Shown here: piece after piece, positions 7,154 to 9,998 of the stretch
How positions within the stretch are numbered: the first letter of the stretch is position 1
How the letters are laid out: every line of letters starts with the position of its first letter
Assembly: GCA_030036985.1 (NCBI GenBank)
Contig: JASHSD010000048.1
Location: 1-9,998 of the forward strand
DNA: 9,998 bases
Origin: Bryobacteraceae bacterium
GTDB taxonomy: Bacteria > Acidobacteriota > Terriglobia > Bryobacterales > Bryobacteraceae
Reading direction: 5' to 3'
Program-made: the position numbers and the translations under genes
Notes under the pieces: generated by a model
Databases searched by the model: none
The model's input: only the letters and a program-made list of their open reading frames with translations
What the model was told of the DNA's origin: nothing

Positions 7154-7191
7154 CCGGGGAGGCGCGTCAGAGAGGGCGCGCGCCGCCCCGG
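7154..7191. terminator. GC-rich hairpin between convergent genes, possible bidirectional terminator
   Basis: CCGGGGAGGCGCG (7154-7166) pairs with CGCGCCGCCCCGG (7179-7191) with one A/G mismatch in 13 positions, around a 12-base loop. It lies 27 bases after the second VWFA gene and 15 bases past the kinase stop, so it could end both transcripts. There is no T-run on either strand, so factor-independent termination is uncertain. The equivalent site after copy 1 (about 5438-5473) is degraded. Confidence 0.45.
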
Positions 7192-7205
7192 AAGGAGCAT
7201 TCGAG

Positions 7206-8297
7206 TTACTTGACTATATAGTGCGTTTCCCGGGCCGAATTCTCAGGCGTTTTTTCATCGGGCGAATGGCGCGCGACCTCGATTAGCAGGGTGAAGACGA
7301 CGACCGGAATCAGCGCCAGGCCCAGGTACATCGCGATCCTTTTGAGGACCGGCGTGCGCCGCCAGTCCCATTCGCGAAGCTCGGGGCGATCGGCGGGATC
7401 GACGCCGTCCAGGTGTTCAAGGTCCCAGGCGAATTCGGCGGCGGTTGCATAACGCGCGGCGGGGTCGCGGCGCAGAGCGCGATAGATTACTTCCTGGAGG
7501 CGCGGTGAAATGGCCGGATCGAGTTTGCGCGGCGGAATGGGGTTGTTTACGAGCCGGTCGTTCATTACCGCGAACGGATTCACGCCGCGAAAAGGCGTCG
7601 CGCCGGTGAGCATTTCATACAGCATCACACCAACGGCGTAGATATCGCTGCGGGCATCGCCGGAGTTTCCGGAGACCTGCTCGGGCGAGATGTAGTCGGG
7701 CGTGCCCATAATTTGCGAGAGCGAACCGAAGGTCAGCTGACGGGAACCGGCGCGCCAAGCGATGCCGAAGTCGATGAGCCTGGCGCGGTCCGCGTCGTCG
7801 ACCATGATGTTCTCGGGTTTCAGATCGCGGTGGACCACGCCGTGCGCGTGAATGTAGTCGAGGGCCTGGCAGATCTGAATGGTGATGGCCACGGCGCGGT
7901 CGGCGGGAAGCTTTTTCCGCGGGCCGAGGAAGCGGCGCAACGGGCAGCCTTCCACCCACTCCATGGCCATGTAGAGGCAAGTGCGGGGGCCGTCGGCGAA
8001 AACCTTCATTATGCCCGGATGATCCAGTTCGGCGCCGATCTCGGCTTCGCGTTCGAAACGGGCGAGGAAGACGGGGTCGCTCTCCATTTCGGGATGCGGC
8101 ACTTTGATGGCGACGGGGCGGCCGGAGCGCAGGTCGGTGGCTCGAAAAATCGAAGCCATTCCGCTGCGGGCGGCGAGGGATTCAATGAGATAGTTGTCAA
8201 TCCGGTCTCCGGCGCGGAGGGCGATCCGGGGAAGGCCGATCCGGGGAAGGGAAGAGGCCGCCGTTTCGAGCCGAGCGGGAGACATTTCAGTTTCCAC
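7206..8297 (-). CDS. Membrane-anchored PknB-like serine/threonine protein kinase
   Basis: This 363-residue Hanks-type kinase phosphorylates Ser/Thr of unknown targets. The kinase domain spans ~32-295: VAIK Lys65, alpha-C Glu84 in FEREAE, HRDLKPEN (Asp158, Asn163), IDFG (Asp176), GTPDYISPEQ (~198-207), then SDIYAVGVMLYEMLTG. All catalytic residues are present. The glycine-rich loop is degenerate (LAARSGMASIFRA), keeping only one of the usual glycines. A single transmembrane helix (~320-341) is followed by a short ~20-residue outer tail, with no PASTA or other sensor domain. Start is GTG at 8297, or ATG at 8285 four codons later; neither has a strong ribosome site. It lies 46 bases after the broken Uma2 gene, and an AT-rich patch (TTATACC, 8327-8321) in that gap could be a weak promoter. 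Confidence 0.92.
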   Translation of the reverse strand: METEMSPARLETAASSLPRIGLPRIALRAGDRIDNYLIESLAARSGMASIFRATDLRSGRPVAIKVPHPEMESDPVFLARFEREAEIGAELDHPGIMKVFADGPRTCLYMAMEWVEGCPLRRFLGPRKKLPADRAVAITIQICQALDYIHAHGVVHRDLKPENIMVDDADRARLIDFGIAWRAGSRQLTFGSLSQIMGTPDYISPEQVSGNSGDARSDIYAVGVMLYEMLTGATPFRGVNPFAVMNDRLVNNPIPPRKLDPAISPRLQEVIYRALRRDPAARYATAAEFAWDLEHLDGVDPADRPELREWDWRRTPVLKRIAMYLGLALIPVVVFTLLIEVARHSPDEKTPENSARETHYIVK

Positions 8298-8343
8298 GCT
8301 ACGGGGGTGGCCGTCAAAAAGGTATAAGTCGCGGATGAGAAGT

Positions 8344-8868
8344 TTATAAGAGCTTGTCGACTTGGGCGAAGAGTTCCGGGAGCGGGATTTCGGTGTCTTT
8401 GCCGGCAGTCAGGCTGCCGTCGGGGTGAATCCAGATCCCGTCCGGGCTTTCCGGCGTCAGTGCCCAGGCGGTGCGCTCGACGGGGTTGGCGATCCAGACG
8501 TAGCTGATGCCCCAAGCGAGGTAGCGCTTGCCTTTTTCGATGGCCTCTTTAAGACGATCGTCAGGCGACAGGACCTCGACGCAGATTTCGACGGGCTCAG
8601 CAGGGTAGGGCTGAGTCATTGGTTTACGCGTGGCGATCACGTCCGGTACCGGAGCGCTGTCCTGGCTCATCCTGACGGTGACCTCCCAGTACGCCTTCCA
8701 GCCGCGACCGACCAACAAAAAAAACAGGGCTGATTCGACCGCGCCATGCAAAAGCGTGGGCATGGGTTTGGGGATCGCCTGACCGTATCAATATTCGTGA
8801 TTGGGTTTGACGCCGTCGTAGAGCCGGTGAAATTCTTCCAGCGACAGGTGAGACGTTACCGTGGCCAT
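8344..8868 (-). pseudogene. Uma2-family nuclease gene, broken by a TGA codon and start loss
   Basis: Read from ATG at 8868, the frame gives MATVTSHLSLEEFHRLYDGV..NHEY then TGA (8790-8788) and continues YGQAIPK to a normal TAA at 8344. The sister gene has HEYWYGQAIPK with TGG there, so this is a Trp-to-stop change at codon 27. The ATG homologous to the sister's start is ACG here (8856-8854), so initiation would need the ATG four codons upstream, inside the sister's 3' end. The rest is open, with PD (75-76), Glu98 in EVLSP, and Lys112 retained, so the nuclease core is intact. Restart at ATG 8763 (139 residues) would lack the N-terminal helix. Whether that short form is made is unknown; I treat it as a recent pseudogene. 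Confidence 0.82.
8366..8418 (-). repeat. Near-identical 53-base segment shared by the two Uma2 genes (copy in broken gene)
   Basis: This segment differs from 8896-8948 at only two positions, while flanking parts of the two genes differ much more. It encodes the LTAGxDTxIPLPELFA region near the C-terminus. Recent conversion between the copies would explain it. Confidence 0.8.
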
Positions 8869-9386
8869 GTATTTTGTAAGAACTTATTCAGTCGAGCGAA
8901 GAGTTCCGGGAGCGGGATTTGGGTGTCTTCGCCGGCAGTCAGGCTGCCTTCCGGCGGGACCGCGATTCCTTCACGATTGTCGCGGGTGACCATCCATGCA
9001 GTTCGCCGGGCAGGATCGATGATCCAGACGTCGCTCACGCCCCAATCGACGTAAAATCTGCCTTTTTGGAGTGCCTTCTGCAAACGATCGTCGGGTGAGA
9101 GGATTTCAATGCAGACCTCCACTGGGCGCGTTGGATAAGGTTGTTGGACGGGACCTCGCGTGGCGATTCCGTCGGGAATCAGTTCCACGTCCGGACTGAT
9201 TTTAAGCGTTACTTCGGCCGCCGCCTTCCAGCCGCGTTCGAAGAGCCACGTGAGCAGAACCGTCTGCAGCAAGCCGTGCAGCGTTGAGGCCCTGGCTTTT
9301 GGAATGGCTTGGCCGTACCAATATTCGTGATACGGTTTGACGCCGTCGTAGAGCCGATGAAAATCGTCGAGTGACAGATGAGACAT
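8856..9386 (-). CDS. Uma2-family (PD-(D/E)xK superfamily) putative endonuclease, intact copy
   Basis: At 176 residues this matches Uma2/DUF820 proteins, which have a restriction-nuclease-like fold and are widely duplicated in cyanobacteria, Acidobacteriota and others; their biological job is not settled. Motifs seen: PDGIATRG (Pro71-Asp72), VEVCIEILSPDD (Glu94), Lys108 in the following helix, then YVDWGVSDVWIIDPARRTAW (~112-131). This order fits the D...E...K active site. ATG at 9386 is one base after the argR stop, so translation is likely coupled to the arginine genes. The 3' end overlaps the ATG of the broken copy by 13 bases. Expression would follow argH-argR unless an internal promoter exists. 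Confidence 0.88.
   Translation of the reverse strand: MSHLSLDDFHRLYDGVKPYHEYWYGQAIPKARASTLHGLLQTVLLTWLFERGWKAAAEVTLKISPDVELIPDGIATRGPVQQPYPTRPVEVCIEILSPDDRLQKALQKGRFYVDWGVSDVWIIDPARRTAWMVTRDNREGIAVPPEGSLTAGEDTQIPLPELFARLNKFLQNTWPR
8896..8948 (-). repeat. Near-identical 53-base segment shared by the two Uma2 genes (copy in intact gene)
   Basis: Partner of 8366-8418, in the same relative place near the 3' end of the intact Uma2 gene. Two mismatches in 53 bases by direct comparison. Confidence 0.8.
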
Positions 9387-9387
9387 A

Positions 9388-9822
9388 TTACGTCTGGAGC
9401 AGATGAATCAACCTGCTTCTGACCGCTTCGGCAGTGCTGTTATCGGAGCAGATCACGAGGATCGTATCGTCGCCCGCGATGGTGCCGACGATCTCCGGCC
9501 ATTCCTCGTCGTCCAGCGCGACGGCAACGGAGCTGGCGTGTCCGGGCGCGGTTTTCAATACCACCTGGTTCTGGGCGATGCGGACGTCCTGCAGGAATTC
9601 GCCGGCGAGAGTCGCGAACTGCAGCGTCGGTCCGTCGTTGCCGAGTTCGCGGTAACCGTCGGCGGTCTTCACCAAACCGAGTTCGCGGACGTCGCGCGAC
9701 AGCGTCACCTGCGTGGTTTCGATTCCGGTTTCCCTGAGCGCTTTGGCGAGTTCGTCCTGGGTGTAGATGCTTCGGCCGCGGATTAGTTTGAGGATCTGTC
9801 CGTGGCGGAAGCTTTTGGTCAT
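9388..9822 (-). CDS. argR: Arginine repressor ArgR
   Basis: The 144-residue product has the two ArgR domains. The N-terminal winged helix-turn-helix includes TQDELAKALRETGIETTQVTLSRDVRELGLVK (~21-52; SRDxRELGLVK is diagnostic). The C-terminal hexamerisation and arginine-binding domain has NQVVLKTAPGHASSVAVALD (~85-104) and GTIAGDDTILV (~113-123), whose paired Asp contact L-arginine. ArgR represses arginine synthesis genes when arginine is bound. The ATG overlaps the argH stop as ATGA, so they are co-translated, and ArgR probably controls its own operon from an ARG box upstream of the window; none is visible here. One base separates its TAA from the Uma2 start. Confidence 0.96.
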   Translation of the reverse strand: MTKSFRHGQILKLIRGRSIYTQDELAKALRETGIETTQVTLSRDVRELGLVKTADGYRELGNDGPTLQFATLAGEFLQDVRIAQNQVVLKTAPGHASSVAVALDDEEWPEIVGTIAGDDTILVICSDNSTAEAVRSRLIHLLQT

Positions 9823-9998
9823 GAGAGGTTCGCGAGGCGTTTGCGCGCGGCGATCAATGCCGCCGCGACAGCTGCCGGCCCCGTGCCGCCCGTGATCTCG
9901 CGCGTCTTCATGCCTTCGCGCGGATCGAGGAGACGCGCGAGTTCCGGCGTGAATTCCGGCGCGAATTTGGCCAGGGACGCGGCATCCCAGTCCGCCGG
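9819..9998 (-). CDS. argH: Argininosuccinate lyase ArgH, C-terminal end (5' part outside window)
   Basis: Reading the minus strand from the right edge gives 59 codons and a TGA at 9821-9819. The sequence contains FAPEFTPELARLLDPREGMK and then TGGTGPAAVAAALIAARKRL, matching the ArgH C-terminus (the conserved L-D/P-x-S/G..., GGT-P..V pattern). ArgH splits argininosuccinate to arginine and fumarate, the last synthesis step. The catalytic Ser and His regions lie outside the window, so the call rests on the tail and on the argR neighbour. The stop overlaps the argR start by four bases (ATGA). Confidence 0.88.
   Translation of the reverse strand, partial: PADWDAASLAKFAPEFTPELARLLDPREGMKTREITGGTGPAAVAAALIAARKRLANLS

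Larger units (their letters stand above)
5481..7198 (+). repeat. Tandem duplication, unit B (tsaD remnant + second VWFA gene + 3' flank)
   Basis: Unit B begins where the flank of unit A (GGAAGGAGC) is joined to tsaD-like sequence (CGATCATCGAGGAGTTGCTG), and it ends at the same GGAAGGAGC before the kinase 3' end. It is shorter than unit A, mostly because its tsaD part has lost about 160-170 bases and its VWFA gene lacks a ~30-residue segment. Similarity is high in the start region, patchy elsewhere, so the duplication is not recent, or it has been partly homogenised. Confidence 0.85.

Noticed and set aside
7713..8327. Plus-strand frame opposite the kinase
   Set aside because: Antisense shadow; the minus strand has all kinase motifs.
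8344..9386. Uma2 pair as part of a transposon or toxin-antitoxin module
   Set aside because: No transposase, inverted ends, target-site repeats or antitoxin-like small gene are visible; the arrangement fits a simple tandem duplication.
9300..9400. ARG box near argR
   Set aside because: AT-containing words such as AATATTCGTGAT here lie within the Uma2 coding sequence and recur in its sister gene, so they reflect paralogy. A real operator would be upstream of argH or of the operon, outside the window.

Overview
The window is GC-rich and densely coding, and I see no RNA genes, CRISPR array, insertion sequence or origin. Two secreted proteins match the 'VWFA-related Acidobacterial domain' type (TIGR03436 as I recall it). 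Together with FlgO-like/TPR, Rrf2 and PknB-like genes, this suggests an acidobacterium, perhaps of the Bryobacter/Solibacter group. That placement is inference from protein style, since no rRNA or marker comparison was possible.

Layout. Bases 1-2014 (+) hold a tight cluster: the 3' end of miaA, an exported FlgO-like/TPR protein and an Rrf2 regulator, joined by a 1-base overlap and a 3-base gap. A YflT-like glycine-rich protein (1998-2618, -) converges on the Rrf2 gene and diverges from tsaD (2697-3782, +), which starts with TTG. Two paralogous VWFA-domain genes follow (3802-5385 and 5595-7127, +). They meet, convergently, a minus-strand run read from right to left: argH (3' end only), argR, a Uma2-family nuclease gene, a second broken Uma2 copy, and a membrane-anchored Ser/Thr kinase (8297-7206).

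The strongest unannotated signal is the history of the VWFA pair. The 209 bases between them contain a decayed copy of the tsaD 3' end (about 5482-5576, with an internal deletion and a frame change). The same 3' flank also follows both genes. The pair therefore arose by tandem duplication of a block running from inside tsaD, through the VWFA gene, to a GC-rich 3' flank. Within this diverged duplication a 39-base block across the start codons is identical. It carries TAGAAT six bases before ATG with no Shine-Dalgarno sequence, which suggests leaderless transcription; tsaD has TAGAGT six bases before its TTG.

A second tandem duplication gave the two Uma2 genes. The downstream copy has lost the homologous ATG (now ACG) and has TGA where its sister has a Trp TGG codon, so it is probably a pseudogene, although its catalytic residues are still present.

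Functional links. MiaA and TsaD both modify A37 of tRNAs. ArgH and ArgR are arginine synthesis and its repressor, overlapping by ATGA. The nuclease and kinase genes appear to ride on the arginine transcript. I see no clearly new multi-gene system; the notable points are duplication, decay and unusual initiation signals.
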